Notes under the pieces: model-generated
The model's input: only the letters and a program-made list of their open reading frames with translations
The model's database searches: none
What the model was told of the DNA's origin: nothing
Made by a program: the position numbers and the translations under genes
Part shown: positions 27,580 to 37,236 of the stretch, piece by piece
Layout of the letters: every line of letters begins with the position of its first letter
How positions within the stretch are numbered: the stretch's first letter is position 1
From: Arthrobacter sp. UNC362MFTsu5.1
GTDB taxonomy: Bacteria; Actinomycetota; Actinomycetes; Actinomycetales; Micrococcaceae
DNA length: 64,000 nucleotides
Assembly (NCBI RefSeq): GCF_000685965.1
Contig: NZ_JMLE01000013.1
Span: 1 to 64,000, forward strand
Direction: 5' to 3'

Positions 27580-27652
27580 GCCCTCGTAGCTCAGTGGATA
27601 GAGCACGGCTCTCCTAAAGCCGGTGTCGTTGGTTCGATTCCAATCGAGGGCA
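27580..27652 (+). tRNA. tRNA-Arg (anticodon CCT)
   Basis: The cloverleaf is complete: acceptor arms GCCCTCG (27580-27586) and CGAGGGC (27645-27651), discriminator A at 27652, a D-loop with AGTGGATAGA, the anticodon loop CTCCTAA on a CGGCT/AGCCG stem, and the T-arm TTGG-TTCGATT-CCAA. No CCA is encoded. The tRNA reads AGG codons, rare in this genome type. Confidence 0.97.
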
Positions 27653-27653
27653 C

Positions 27654-28121
27654 TTGAACTTCCACCTGCGCGCGTACCTGCTGGGCAGCTGGTCCGTGGA
27701 GCGCACCTTGTGGGACCGCAGTTCCGGAACCCGGGGGACCTTCACCGGCGTCGCCCTGTTTTCCCCCGCGGACGACGACGGCCTTGACTTCCACGAAGAA
27801 GGCACCGTGCGCTGGCCTACTCCGGACGGCGGCGCGTTCACGGGCCCGGCAAGCCGGAACTACATCCTGCAGCCTGCCGATTCCCCCGACGCGATGGACA
27901 TGACGTTCCCCGACGGACGGCCGTTCCACCGCATGAGCTTCCGGGAAACGGCCAGCCAGGACAACCATTGGTGTGATCCGGACACCTACCGCGTGACGTA
28001 CGCCCTCCGCGGACCCGACGAATTCAGCTATTCCTGGGACGTCCAGGGGCCCCGGAAGGACCTGCTCCTGGAATCAGTGCTGCGGCGGCTCGCCCCGGAC
28101 GCGGATGGGCTAGGGTCGTAG
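27654..28121 (+). CDS. DUF6314 family protein
   Basis: This 155-residue soluble protein has the DUF6314 pattern: LLGSWSVERTL at the start, FTGVALFSP, LDFHEEGTVRW and RVTYALRGPDEFSYSWDVQGPRKD at the end, likely a small beta-barrel. Function is unknown. The only start that keeps the N-terminal LGxW motif is TTG at 27654, one base after the tRNA, with no room for a normal ribosome site outside the tRNA itself. It may be translated from the processed tRNA transcript. Confidence 0.8.
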   Translation: MNFHLRAYLLGSWSVERTLWDRSSGTRGTFTGVALFSPADDDGLDFHEEGTVRWPTPDGGAFTGPASRNYILQPADSPDAMDMTFPDGRPFHRMSFRETASQDNHWCDPDTYRVTYALRGPDEFSYSWDVQGPRKDLLLESVLRRLAPDADGLGS

Positions 28122-28123
28122 CC

Positions 28124-28528
28124 GTGAAAGACCGCATTGTTGTGTCCGCCGTCTGCGTCTATGACCGCGCCGGCCGCCTGCTGACCGTCCGCAAGCGCGG
28201 CACGGACAAGTTCATGCACCCGGGCGGCAAACCCGAACCCGGCGAAACGGCAGCCCAGGCCGCATCCCGTGAACTGCTGGAAGAAGTGGGCATCATCGTG
28301 GCGCCGGAACATCTCCAGCTCATGGGCGTATGGCTGGCCGACGCCGCCAACGAGGCCGCCACGGATATCGAGGCCACGGTTTTCACTGCCCCCGGGACCT
28401 GGCAAGCGCACCCGTCCGCCGAGATAGCGGAAATCCGCTGGCTGGACCTGGCCGGCGAACTGCCGGCCGATCTTGCGCCCCTGTTGACGGACCACGTCCT
28501 GCCTGCCCTCGCCGCCGGCGGCAGGTAG
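28124..28528 (+). CDS. NUDIX hydrolase
   Basis: This 134-residue protein has a full Nudix box at residues 35-57 (G-x5-E-x7-REL-x-EE-x-G-I), so it should hydrolyse a nucleoside diphosphate linked to another group. The GTG start lies 2 bases after the DUF6314 stop, so the two are probably co-transcribed. The conserved opening (VSAVCVYDRAGRLLTVRKRG) fits MutT/NudG-like enzymes that clean or sanitise nucleotides. The substrate is not determined. Confidence 0.92.
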   Translation: MKDRIVVSAVCVYDRAGRLLTVRKRGTDKFMHPGGKPEPGETAAQAASRELLEEVGIIVAPEHLQLMGVWLADAANEAATDIEATVFTAPGTWQAHPSAEIAEIRWLDLAGELPADLAPLLTDHVLPALAAGGR

Positions 28529-28537
28529 CTTCCCGGG

Positions 28538-30451
28538 CTAGAACTCCGGCACAGCTTCCTCCACGACGGCGCTCGCTTCGGCAAACTGCGTGCGGTACAG
28601 CTCCGCGTACCGGCCTTCCGCCGCGAGGAGTTCGGTGTGGGTACCGCGCTCCACGATGGTGCCGTCCTCCACCACCAGGATCATGTCCGCGGCGCGGATG
28701 GTGGACAACCGGTGGGCGATCACGACGGCGGTACGGCCCTCGAGCGCGGCGCCCAGGGCCTCCTGGACCGCGGCTTCGTTGGTGGAATCCAGGGCCGCGG
28801 TGGCCTCGTCCAGGATCACGACGCGCGGTTGGGCAATGAGCAGGCGGGCGATGGTGAGGCGCTGGCGTTCGCCACCGGAGAGCCGGTAGCCGCGCTCCCC
28901 CACCACCGTGTCCAGGCCGTCCGGGAGCGTCCGGATCATGTCTTCGAGCCGGGCCTGCCGCAGCACATCCCACATGAGCTCGTCGCTGGCCTCCGGCCTG
29001 GCCAGGCGCAGGTTGGAGGCGATGCTCTCGTGGAACAGGTGCCCGTCCTGCGTCACCATGCCGAGCGTGTGCCGCATCGAATCGAAGGTGAGGTCGCGGA
29101 CGTCCACCCCGGTCCCCGGAGTGGTTCCGCCGAAGCGGACGGCGCCGGAATCGACGTCGTACAGGCGGGAGAGCAGTTGCGCGATGGTGGACTTTCCGGC
29201 GCCCGAGGAGCCCACGAGGGCGACCGTCTGGCCGGGTTCCACCCGGAAGCTGATGCCGTGGAGCACCTCTTCGCCGCCGCGGGTGTCGAGCGTGGACACG
29301 TCCTCCAGCGAGGCGAGCGAGACCTTGTCTGCGGACGGGTAGGAGAAGCGGACGTCGTCGAACTCCACGGACAGCGGACCGGCCGGCGATGTCACCGCGT
29401 CAGGCTTCTGCTGGATGAGCGGCTTGAGGTCCAGGATTTCGAAGACCCGTTCAAAACTGACCAGGGCGCTCATGATCTCGACCCGGGCGTTGGAGAGGGC
29501 GGTGAGCGGCGCATAGAGGCGGGTGAGGAGCAGCGCGAGCACCACGACGTCGCCGGCGGCCAGCTGCCCCTGCAGCGCCAGGAAGCCGCCCAGCCCGTAG
29601 ACCAGGGCAAGCGCCAGTGCCGAGACGAGCGTCAGGGCAGTCACGAAGGTGAACTGCAGCATCGCCGTCCGCACGCCGATATCCCGGACGCGTCCCGCGC
29701 GGGCGGCGAATTCCCGGGATTCCTCGTCCGGGCGGCCGAAGAGCTTCACCAGGGTGGCTCCGGGGGAGGAGAAGCGTTCCGTCATCTGGGTGCCCATGGA
29801 GGCGTTGTGCTCCGCGGCTTCCCGGCGCAGGTCGGCCAGCTTGGAGCCCATCCGGCGGGCGGGGATGAGGAAGATCGGCAGCAGGATCATGGCGAGCACG
29901 GTCACGAGCCAGGACTTGCCCAGCATCACAACGAGGGTGAGCGCGAGAGCCACGACGTTGCTCACGACGCCGGACAGCGTCCCTGCGAAGGCGGACTGTG
30001 CCCCGATCACGTCATTGTTGAGGCGACTGACGAGGGCACCGGTCCTGGTGCGGGTGAAGAAGGCGATCGGCATTTTCTGCACGTGGTCGAACACCTTGGT
30101 GCGCAGGTCCACGATGACGCCCTCACCGATGGTGGAGGACAGCCAGCGCGTCACCAGGCCCAGTCCGGCCTCGGCAACTGCCACGACGGCGATGAGGACA
30201 GCCAGCCGGATCACGACGTCGGCACCCACGCCGGCGATGATGGCATCCACCACCTGCCCGGCAAGGACGGGGGTGGCCACAGCCAGGACCGCCATGGCGA
30301 TCGAAAGCAGCACGAAGGCGATCAGCTTGCCCTTGTGCGGACGGGCGAAGCCGAACACCCGCTTGAGCGTTGCCTTCGAGAACGGCTTCGATCCGCTCGA
30401 GGCGCGCGTGATGTTGTAAAGGGAGCTCCACGCTACCCGGTCCATGCTCAT
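28538..30451 (-). CDS. ABC transporter, fused permease/ATPase (exporter type)
   Basis: This 637-residue half-transporter has an N-terminal six-helix exporter domain (about 40-330) and a C-terminal ATPase with LVGSSGAGKST, LSGGERQRLTIARLL and VVILDEATAALDS followed by the H-loop IAHRLSTI. It should work as a homodimer exporting lipid or drug-like molecules. The ATG overlaps the stop of the ABC-F gene (ATGA), with GAAAGG upstream, so the pair is one operon. Confidence 0.94.
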   Translation of the reverse strand: MSMDRVAWSSLYNITRASSGSKPFSKATLKRVFGFARPHKGKLIAFVLLSIAMAVLAVATPVLAGQVVDAIIAGVGADVVIRLAVLIAVVAVAEAGLGLVTRWLSSTIGEGVIVDLRTKVFDHVQKMPIAFFTRTRTGALVSRLNNDVIGAQSAFAGTLSGVVSNVVALALTLVVMLGKSWLVTVLAMILLPIFLIPARRMGSKLADLRREAAEHNASMGTQMTERFSSPGATLVKLFGRPDEESREFAARAGRVRDIGVRTAMLQFTFVTALTLVSALALALVYGLGGFLALQGQLAAGDVVVLALLLTRLYAPLTALSNARVEIMSALVSFERVFEILDLKPLIQQKPDAVTSPAGPLSVEFDDVRFSYPSADKVSLASLEDVSTLDTRGGEEVLHGISFRVEPGQTVALVGSSGAGKSTIAQLLSRLYDVDSGAVRFGGTTPGTGVDVRDLTFDSMRHTLGMVTQDGHLFHESIASNLRLARPEASDELMWDVLRQARLEDMIRTLPDGLDTVVGERGYRLSGGERQRLTIARLLIAQPRVVILDEATAALDSTNEAAVQEALGAALEGRTAVVIAHRLSTIRAADMILVVEDGTIVERGTHTELLAAEGRYAELYRTQFAEASAVVEEAVPEF

Positions 30452-32157
30452 CGTGACTGGCCTTTCGTGGCACGTTCATTGGCGCGGCCCGCGTTGCCTT
30501 GCAGCGATCCCGCGCCGGCGAGTTGTTCGGTCACCACACCGTCCTCGACGTTCCACCGGACGTCCAGGCGCACATTTTCCAGCAGCCGCCGGTCATGCGT
30601 CACCAGGAGCAGGGCGCCGTCGTAGCTTTCCAGTGCTTCTTCGAGCTGCTCGATCGCGGGCAGGTCCAGGTGGTTGGTGGGCTCGTCCAGGACGAGCAGG
30701 TTCACGCCGCGGGCCTGCAGGAGCGCCAGCGCAGCGCGGGTCCGCTCGCCCGGGGAAAGCGAGTCGACCGGACGCGAGGTGTGGTCGGCTTTGAGGCCGA
30801 ATTTGGCGAGCAGGGTGCGGACCTCGGCGGGGGTCAGGTCCGTCAGGACGGCTTCGACGGCGTCACCCAGGTTGAGGTGGCCGGCGAGCAGGCCGCGGGC
30901 CTGGTCGATTTCGCCGATGGCCACCGAGGCGCCCATGGCGGCGTTGCCGGAATCGGGCTCCCGGATGCCGAGCAGGAGCCGGAGAAGCGTCGACTTGCCG
31001 GCCCCGTTGGGGCCCGTGATACCGATGCGTTCCCCGGCGTTGAGCTGCAGGTTCACCGGTCCCAGGGTGAAATCGCCCTGGTGCACGACGGCGTCCCGCA
31101 ACGTGGCCACCACTGCACTGGACCGGGGCGCCTGGCCAATGCTGAACTGCAGCTGCCACTCCTTGCGGGGTTCCTCGACCTCATCGAGCCGGGCGATCCG
31201 GGACTCCATCTGGCGCACCTTTTGGGCCTGCTTCTCCGACGATTCCGTGGAGGCGGCCCGGCGGATCTTGTCGTTGTCGGGGCTCTTCTTCATGGCGTTG
31301 CGAACGCCCTGGGAGCTCCATTCGCGCTGGGTCCTGGCGCGGGAGACGAGGTCCGCCTTCGTGGACGCAAACTCCTCGTAGCGCTCCCGGGCATGGCGCC
31401 GCGCGACGGCGCGTTCCTCCAGGAACGCCTCGTAGCCGCCGTCGTAAACAGCCACGGAATTCTGGGCCAGGTCCAGTTCCACGATGGTGGTGACACACCG
31501 TGCCAGGAACTCACGGTCGTGGGACACCAGGACCACACCGCCACGGAGGCCCTGGACGAATGCTTCCAGCTTGGCCAGTCCGTTGAGGTCCAGGTCGTTG
31601 GTGGGTTCATCGAGCAGGACCACATCGAAACGGCTCAGCAGCAGGGCCGCCAGCGCCACCCGCGCGGCCTGTCCGCCGGAAAGTCCGGTCATCAGCGCTT
31701 CCGGTCCCACGTCCAGGCCAAGGTCGGCCAGGACCGGCGCAATCCGTTCGTCAAGGTCGGCCGCGCCGGAGGCCATCCAGCGGTCGAAGGCCAGGGAGTA
31801 GGCGTCATCCGCGCCGGGGGCGCCGGACCCCAGGGCCTCGGCAGTGGATTCCATGTCCGCCGTTGCCTGGGCGCAGCCGGTGCGGCGTGCAACGTAGTCC
31901 GCCACGGTTTCCCCGTCCACGCGTTCGTGTTCCTGGGGCAGCCAGCCCACGAAGGCATCGGCCGGGGCCAGGTTCACCGTGCCGGCCAGTGGCTGGTCCA
32001 CACCGGCCAGGAGCCGCAGCAGGGTGGATTTGCCCGCGCCGTTCGCTCCAACGACGCCCACGACGTCGCCGGGCGCCACTGTGAGGGAAAGTTTTGAGAA
32101 GAGTGTGCGGTGGTCGTGACCGCCAGAAAGATCTTTGGCAACTAGGGTTGCAGTCAT
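30448..32157 (-). CDS. ABC-F family ATP-binding protein
   Basis: This 569-residue soluble protein has two ABC domains: Walker [17 protein letters not shown] and [16 protein letters not shown], with signatures LSGGQAARVAL and LSPGERTRAAL. A charged linker lies between them and there are no membrane segments. ABC-F proteins act on the ribosome as translation factors or antibiotic-protection proteins. Overlap with an exporter gene hints at drug resistance, but that is only context. Confidence 0.94.
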   Translation of the reverse strand: MTATLVAKDLSGGHDHRTLFSKLSLTVAPGDVVGVVGANGAGKSTLLRLLAGVDQPLAGTVNLAPADAFVGWLPQEHERVDGETVADYVARRTGCAQATADMESTAEALGSGAPGADDAYSLAFDRWMASGAADLDERIAPVLADLGLDVGPEALMTGLSGGQAARVALAALLLSRFDVVLLDEPTNDLDLNGLAKLEAFVQGLRGGVVLVSHDREFLARCVTTIVELDLAQNSVAVYDGGYEAFLEERAVARRHARERYEEFASTKADLVSRARTQREWSSQGVRNAMKKSPDNDKIRRAASTESSEKQAQKVRQMESRIARLDEVEEPRKEWQLQFSIGQAPRSSAVVATLRDAVVHQGDFTLGPVNLQLNAGERIGITGPNGAGKSTLLRLLLGIREPDSGNAAMGASVAIGEIDQARGLLAGHLNLGDAVEAVLTDLTPAEVRTLLAKFGLKADHTSRPVDSLSPGERTRAALALLQARGVNLLVLDEPTNHLDLPAIEQLEEALESYDGALLLVTHDRRLLENVRLDVRWNVEDGVVTEQLAGAGSLQGNAGRANERATKGQSR

Positions 32158-32339
32158 TAGTCCATCCTCTCACTGCGGCCCAAAACGGCCTGAAATCCCG
32201 CCGGGCATGGAGGAACCCGCTGGTCCGGACTTGGGGGGTGTACGGACCAACGGGTTCGACCATTTAGCATAGTTCATATACCCCCCGCCGTAAAATCGAC
32301 CGACGAATCCAGCCCGCCCCACCCCGCAGGAAGCCATCC

Positions 32340-33086
32340 ATGCCACTCCCCGCCAAGGCGTTCCAACGCTGGCTTCACGGAATTGCACCCCAGGCGAGCA
32401 CTGCCGATATCTGCAGGATCTCGGGGGTCAAGCGGACCACGTTGGCGCAGCAGCTGGTCCGCGGGAAAGTGGCGGAAAGCACCGTTGTCAGCATCAGCCG
32501 GGCCTTCAACATCAACCCCGTGGCGGCACTGGCCACCTTTGAAAATTTCGGCGAGCTCGGCGGGAGCCCGCTGCTTCCCACCGCCGCCGAGCTGGTCAGC
32601 CAGATCGCCACGATGGATTTGCTGAAGGCAGTCATTGCCCGCTCCGCCGAGGCTGCGCGAGCGGGCGACACGGACCAGCCGCAGCCGGCCCCGCCGCTGA
32701 CCCCCGTTCCGCATGCGACGTCGGTGAAGAACTGGGTGGACGCAATCGACGACGGCGAGCTGCGGCACCGGGTGTCGGCAGCCACGGGAATCGCCCCGCA
32801 AAACTACTCCGCGCAGCTGACCGCCAACCGGCTGACTCCCGAGCTGGCCATCGCCACGGCCAAGGCGGCCGGCACCGGCCTGACCGGCGGGCTGGTGGCC
32901 ACCGGCATGATCACCGAGGTGGAGGCCGGCTGGCCGCGGGGGGCGCGGCAGGCAGCCCTGGACGCGTTGTCCGATGGGGAGCTCGCCGCCCTGGCCGGTG
33001 ACCGGCTGCAAGCACTGGGGAAGACCCTCAAGCGCCAGGAACAAGACCACGAACAAACCAAAACGATCTGGGAGAACCTCGGATGA
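32340..33086 (+). CDS. Protein with two HTH-like repeats, possible DNA-binding regulator
   Basis: This 248-residue protein seems to hold two related helical units, about 8-70 and 128-190. Both follow the pattern W, then I(S/T)G(V/I), then QL plus a polar turn, then an alanine-rich helix (ISGVKRTTLAQQLVRGKVAES; TGIAPQNYSAQLTANRLTPE). These resemble Cro/XRE helix-turn-helix domains, so DNA binding is likely but unproven. A Pro-rich linker joins them and the C-terminus is a charged helix. The gene overlaps the following membrane gene by ATGA, and it is divergent from the ABC-F gene across 182 bases. Confidence 0.75.
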   Translation: MPLPAKAFQRWLHGIAPQASTADICRISGVKRTTLAQQLVRGKVAESTVVSISRAFNINPVAALATFENFGELGGSPLLPTAAELVSQIATMDLLKAVIARSAEAARAGDTDQPQPAPPLTPVPHATSVKNWVDAIDDGELRHRVSAATGIAPQNYSAQLTANRLTPELAIATAKAAGTGLTGGLVATGMITEVEAGWPRGARQAALDALSDGELAALAGDRLQALGKTLKRQEQDHEQTKTIWENLG

Positions 33087-33817
33087 TCGAGATCCTGCAA
33101 TGGTCCACGCTGGCAATTTGTTGTGCCGCCGCCGTGGCCCGAATTCCAAGCGCCGTCAGGGGTGAGAACAGGTCGCTTTTCTATATTTTCGTACTGGCCA
33201 CCCTGGCGATCCTCCTGAGCATCGATGGCCCGTACATTGCCATCGACCGGCTGCTCGGAGGCACCAACGTCGCCAACCTCATCCTTCGGTTCGTCATCTT
33301 TGCCGTCATCTTCTTCATCGGGCTGCGTTTCATCAGGGGCTTCGGCGCCCATGGGGCGCGGCGGTGGCTCCTGGGCATGCCCGGGCTGCTGGTGCTTGGC
33401 GTTATTGCTGCCGCCATGGTCGTCTTCTTCGCCATGATGGATTCGTCCGGCTCATCGGCGGGGCTTGTGGCTGTGTCCCAGAGCAGCGAGAGGAATGCCC
33501 GGCTCGTCGAATATTATGGCGCCGCCGGGCGCGCCTATCCTGCCTATGTCTCTCTGGTGCTGCTCCCCGCCATGGCGAAGGCCGTTGCCAGCCGGCTGCC
33601 GGTGCTGGTCCGGGCAGGGGCGCTTCTGCTGGCTGTCGGCGGCATCTCGCTGGCCATAAGCCTGCTTTTCCCCTTCATTCCGGCACAGTGGCACTTCCTC
33701 AGATTCATCATCAATTACGGGGCCGCGCTCTGCTTTGTCCTCGGCCTTGCCGCCTTTTGGGCTGCGCGGGTCCGGGCGACCCAAATGAGCACCCGGAAGT
33801 CATCTACTGCAAAGTAG
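33083..33817 (+). CDS. Membrane protein resembling the N-terminal part of MAB_1171c-like proteins
   Basis: This 244-residue protein has about seven predicted membrane segments. The first 90 residues (R-P--VR after the first helix, then a two-helix block with IDGPYIAIDRLLGGTNVANLI) resemble MAB_1171c/DUF6545-type proteins. That family is often found beside XRE regulators in actinobacteria. This copy lacks the usual long cytoplasmic C-terminal part. It is translationally coupled to the HTH-repeat gene, so the pair probably works together. Function is unknown. Confidence 0.75.
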   Translation: MIEILQWSTLAICCAAAVARIPSAVRGENRSLFYIFVLATLAILLSIDGPYIAIDRLLGGTNVANLILRFVIFAVIFFIGLRFIRGFGAHGARRWLLGMPGLLVLGVIAAAMVVFFAMMDSSGSSAGLVAVSQSSERNARLVEYYGAAGRAYPAYVSLVLLPAMAKAVASRLPVLVRAGALLLAVGGISLAISLLFPFIPAQWHFLRFIINYGAALCFVLGLAAFWAARVRATQMSTRKSSTAK

Positions 33818-33945
33818 ACTTAGTGCTTTCACAAAATCATTAGAACGTGAGAGAATCATGAAAGTGTGAAAGTGGGTGCGGGCTGGGGTCGTGAATGGGG
33901 ATAATCCGTTCGGCGCCGGCCGGCCACTGAGCGCTATTGGGGGGA

Positions 33946-33982
33946 TGAGTGGTGGCGGGCCGTTGGGGACCGCCCCCACTCA
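33946..33982. terminator. Terminator between convergent membrane protein and mannosidase genes
   Basis: Thirteen-base arms (33946-33958 and 33970-33982) pair with one mismatch. TGTTT follows on the plus strand. Confidence 0.6.
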
Positions 33983-34034
33983 GCCTGTTTAACGGCGGGA
34001 TGGCCGCGGGCCAGCGCCCTGGACCCCTGGCGTA

Positions 34035-37000
34035 CTAGCGGGCAAAGCGCAGGGTGACCAGCTGGAACGGCCGCAGCGTCAGCTTTGCGGAGTCCTTGCC
34101 GGCAGTCACGCCCGGGTCCTCAACCGGACGCTCCAGCAGGTCCACCGCCTGCACTTCCCTGGCGTCAAAGTTTGCCGTCACCAAACCCTCGGACCGCTCC
34201 CCCAGCGACTCATAAAGCCGCACAATGACGTCGCCGGAACCGTCCTCCGCCAGCTTCACCGCTTCCACCACGATTCCCTGGTTGAACACGGTAAACAGCG
34301 GGCTGACGGCGTTGGCGCCCTTCACGATGCGCGGGGCAAGGTTGGTCCGGTAGCCCTCTTCCACGGCATCGGCGATGGCCGCCCCGGGCCTGATGGTCAC
34401 CAGGAGCTCGTGCCGCCCGCGGTCGGCGCCGGGATCCGGATATTTGGGAGCGCGCAGCAGGGACGTGCGCACGGTGGTGGTGGTGCCGCCGTCGTCCCTC
34501 ACGCTGCGGGTGACATCGTGCCCGTAGCTGGAGGCGTTGGAGACCGCCACGCCATAGCCCGGCTCTGCCACGTGGATCCAGCGGTGGGCGCAGATTTCGA
34601 ACTTGGCCGCTTCCCAGGACGTATTGGTGTGGGTTGGCCGGAAGACATGCCCGAACTGCGTCTCCGATGCTGATCGGTCCGCGCGGACGTCCAGGGGGAA
34701 GCCGATCTTGAGCAGTTTTTCCCGTTCCTGCCAGTCAACGGAGGTCAGGATGCCCAGGGAGCCGGAACCGGCCTCCAGCGAAATCCGCTGGGTGATCGCT
34801 GATGTTCCGGCCAGCCGCTCCACCACCACGACGGCGTCCCAGCCGCCCCGCTCCAGCGTCACCGAATGCGCTTCGGTCAGTGAGGTGACGTTGCGGCGGT
34901 AGAACTCGTCAATGTCCCACGCGTCCCATTCGTTGGGCGTGTCGCGGTGGAGTTCCAGGTGGTTCCCGAACTGGCCGGGGGCAATCGCTTCCCGGCCGCT
35001 GGCGTGGTCGATCAGCGAGGTCAGGAGTCCGTTGGAGTCCAGCACGGCCTGGATCACGCCGTTATCCAGGATGTATCCCCCGCCGGATTCGGTGACCGTC
35101 ACCGGGTGGTCGCTGCGGACGGGTTCGGCGGCAGCCAGTGCAGGCACGCCGCTGCGTTCGTGCGGCGCGGCGTTGAGCAGGAACTCGCGGCTGCCCTCGC
35201 CGAGAACGGCACGGGCAGAGCCGGCAATGATGGACTCCAGGGCATCCGAGATGGCTGCGTAGTTCCGCTCCGCGTCCTGGTGGACCCAGGCAATGGAACT
35301 GCCGGGCAGGATGTCATGGAACTGTTGCAGCAGGACCAGCCGCCAGAGGCGTTTCAGCTCGGCTGCCGGGTAGGTGAAGCTGCCGTCAGTACGGACGGAC
35401 GCGGTGGCGCACCAGAGTTCGGCCTCCCGGAGCAGGTGCTCGCTTCGCCGGTTGCCCCGTTTCGTCTTGGCCTGGCTGGTATAGGTTCCGCGGTGCAACT
35501 CCAGGTACATCTCCCCCACCCATACCGGCAGGGACGTGTATTCGGCCTGTGCCTGGCTGAAGAAGTTCGCGGCCGTTCCGATCCGCACCTTCGGGGACCC
35601 CTCGAGGTCGGCCGTGCGGTGGGCTGCTGCGATCATCTCCCGGGTGGGGCCGCCGCCGCCGTCGCCGTAGCCGAACGGGACCAGGGAGACAGTGCCGCGG
35701 CCGTGGTCCCGGTAGTTCCGCTCCGCATGCGCCAGTTCCCGCCCGCTCAGCTCGGAGTTGTAGGTGTCAACCGGCGGGAAGTGCGTGAACAGCCGCGTGC
35801 CGTCGATGCCTTCCCAGTTGAACGTGTGGTGCGGCATCCTGTTGACCTGGTTCCAGGAGATCTTCTGGGTCAGGAACCACTTGCTGCCGGCTGCCTTGAC
35901 GATCTGCGGCAGGGCGGCGGAGTACCCGAAGGAATCAGGCAGCCAGGCTTCCCGGCACTCCACGCCGAACTCGTCCAGGAAGAACTGCTTGCCTTCGATG
36001 AACTGCCGGGCCATGGCCTCTCCGCCGGGCATGTTGGTGTCCGATTCCACCCACATGCCGCCGACCGGCACGAACTGGCCCGCTTTGACCTTCTCGCGGA
36101 TGCGGCCGAACAGCTCCGGATAGAACTCCTTCATCCAGGCGAGCTGCTGCGCGGACGAACAGGAGAACACGAAATCGGGAGACTCGTCCATCAGCGCCAC
36201 GACGTTGGAGAATGTGCGTGCACATTTGCGGATGGTTTCCCGGACGGGCCACAGCCAGGCCGAGTCGATGTGCGCATGGCCCGTGGCCACCAGCTGATGG
36301 GCCGAGGCGTACGCCGGGCGGGAGAGTACCTCAGCCAGGGCTGCACGGCCGGCCGACGCGGTGCCGCTGACATCGTCCGGGTCCATGACGTCCAGCATCC
36401 GCTCCAGGGCGCGCAGGATCTCGTGGCGGCGGGGCAGTTCCATCGGCAGCTCGTGCATGAGCCCGCTGAGCGTCCAGACGTCCTGCTGAAGCTCCCAGAC
36501 GGTCTGGTTGAGTTCGGCGATGGCGATGGTGCCCAGCCGGTATTTGGGTTCGCTTCCCGCTGTTTCCTTGTCCCCGTAGGGCATGGCTGCGAAGGTCCAT
36601 CCCTGCGCGACGTCCGGGTTGGCAGCTGCCTCCACGTAGAAGTCCACTGCCATTCCGCTTCCGAGGAGCTTCAGGGGGATGTACTGGTTCCGCGGCGAGA
36701 TGGCCTTGATGATGGTGCCGTCCGGCCGCCACGCAATTCCCTCGCACTGGAATCCCGGCAGTTCGCGGGTGAAGCCAAGGTCCACCACGATCTCCACCGC
36801 GGTATCCGGAGCGGTCCCCCAGGAATCGGGCACTTCGCCCTGCAGCCTCAGCCACTTGGTGCTCCATGGCTTACCCCAGGCAGTTCCGTGTTCCAACGGG
36901 GCGAAGTCGTGGCGGAGGGCTTCCATGACGGAAACAGGCTCGTCCGGAACGTCCCAGCTGGTCAGGTTCAGCGGGACGCTGCGGGTGTACACCGCGGGGT

Positions 37001-37061
37001 CCACGCGTTCACGCATGAAGCGGTCAAGACGGACTTCCGTGATGCGGCGGTCGTCGTGCAA
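34035..37061 (-). CDS. Alpha-mannosidase, GH38 family
   Basis: This 1008-residue cytoplasmic glycoside hydrolase has an N-terminal carbohydrate-binding region, the GH38 catalytic domain and a long beta-rich C-terminal half. The zinc-site motif GHAHIDSAWLWPVRE is at about 261-275 (His264 and Asp266 fit ligands), and GGMWVESDTNMPGGEA near 334-349 holds the candidate nucleophile Asp341. The start is a TTG at 37061 with AGAGGA upstream. It stands alone with a 175-base gap to fdhD. It probably trims alpha-mannosides taken up from plant or fungal polymers. Confidence 0.93.
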   Translation of the reverse strand: MHDDRRITEVRLDRFMRERVDPAVYTRSVPLNLTSWDVPDEPVSVMEALRHDFAPLEHGTAWGKPWSTKWLRLQGEVPDSWGTAPDTAVEIVVDLGFTRELPGFQCEGIAWRPDGTIIKAISPRNQYIPLKLLGSGMAVDFYVEAAANPDVAQGWTFAAMPYGDKETAGSEPKYRLGTIAIAELNQTVWELQQDVWTLSGLMHELPMELPRRHEILRALERMLDVMDPDDVSGTASAGRAALAEVLSRPAYASAHQLVATGHAHIDSAWLWPVRETIRKCARTFSNVVALMDESPDFVFSCSSAQQLAWMKEFYPELFGRIREKVKAGQFVPVGGMWVESDTNMPGGEAMARQFIEGKQFFLDEFGVECREAWLPDSFGYSAALPQIVKAAGSKWFLTQKISWNQVNRMPHHTFNWEGIDGTRLFTHFPPVDTYNSELSGRELAHAERNYRDHGRGTVSLVPFGYGDGGGGPTREMIAAAHRTADLEGSPKVRIGTAANFFSQAQAEYTSLPVWVGEMYLELHRGTYTSQAKTKRGNRRSEHLLREAELWCATASVRTDGSFTYPAAELKRLWRLVLLQQFHDILPGSSIAWVHQDAERNYAAISDALESIIAGSARAVLGEGSREFLLNAAPHERSGVPALAAAEPVRSDHPVTVTESGGGYILDNGVIQAVLDSNGLLTSLIDHASGREAIAPGQFGNHLELHRDTPNEWDAWDIDEFYRRNVTSLTEAHSVTLERGGWDAVVVVERLAGTSAITQRISLEAGSGSLGILTSVDWQEREKLLKIGFPLDVRADRSASETQFGHVFRPTHTNTSWEAAKFEICAHRWIHVAEPGYGVAVSNASSYGHDVTRSVRDDGGTTTTVRTSLLRAPKYPDPGADRGRHELLVTIRPGAAIADAVEEGYRTNLAPRIVKGANAVSPLFTVFNQGIVVEAVKLAEDGSGDVIVRLYESLGERSEGLVTANFDAREVQAVDLLERPVEDPGVTAGKDSAKLTLRPFQLVTLRFAR

Positions 37062-37236
37062 TGTGGTCCTCTTTAATACCTGTGGTCTGGAAGCTGACGG
37101 CTGGCTCGCGGTATTGGCCTTGGCGTTGGCTTCAGCTTATGCGCAAGCCCTTGAACACTGCCGAAGGAGCGGATCGGCGCGTCCAATCGATGGATAAAAT
37201 CTACTGTGCCAGGCCCGATAAACCAAGCACTTTGTC

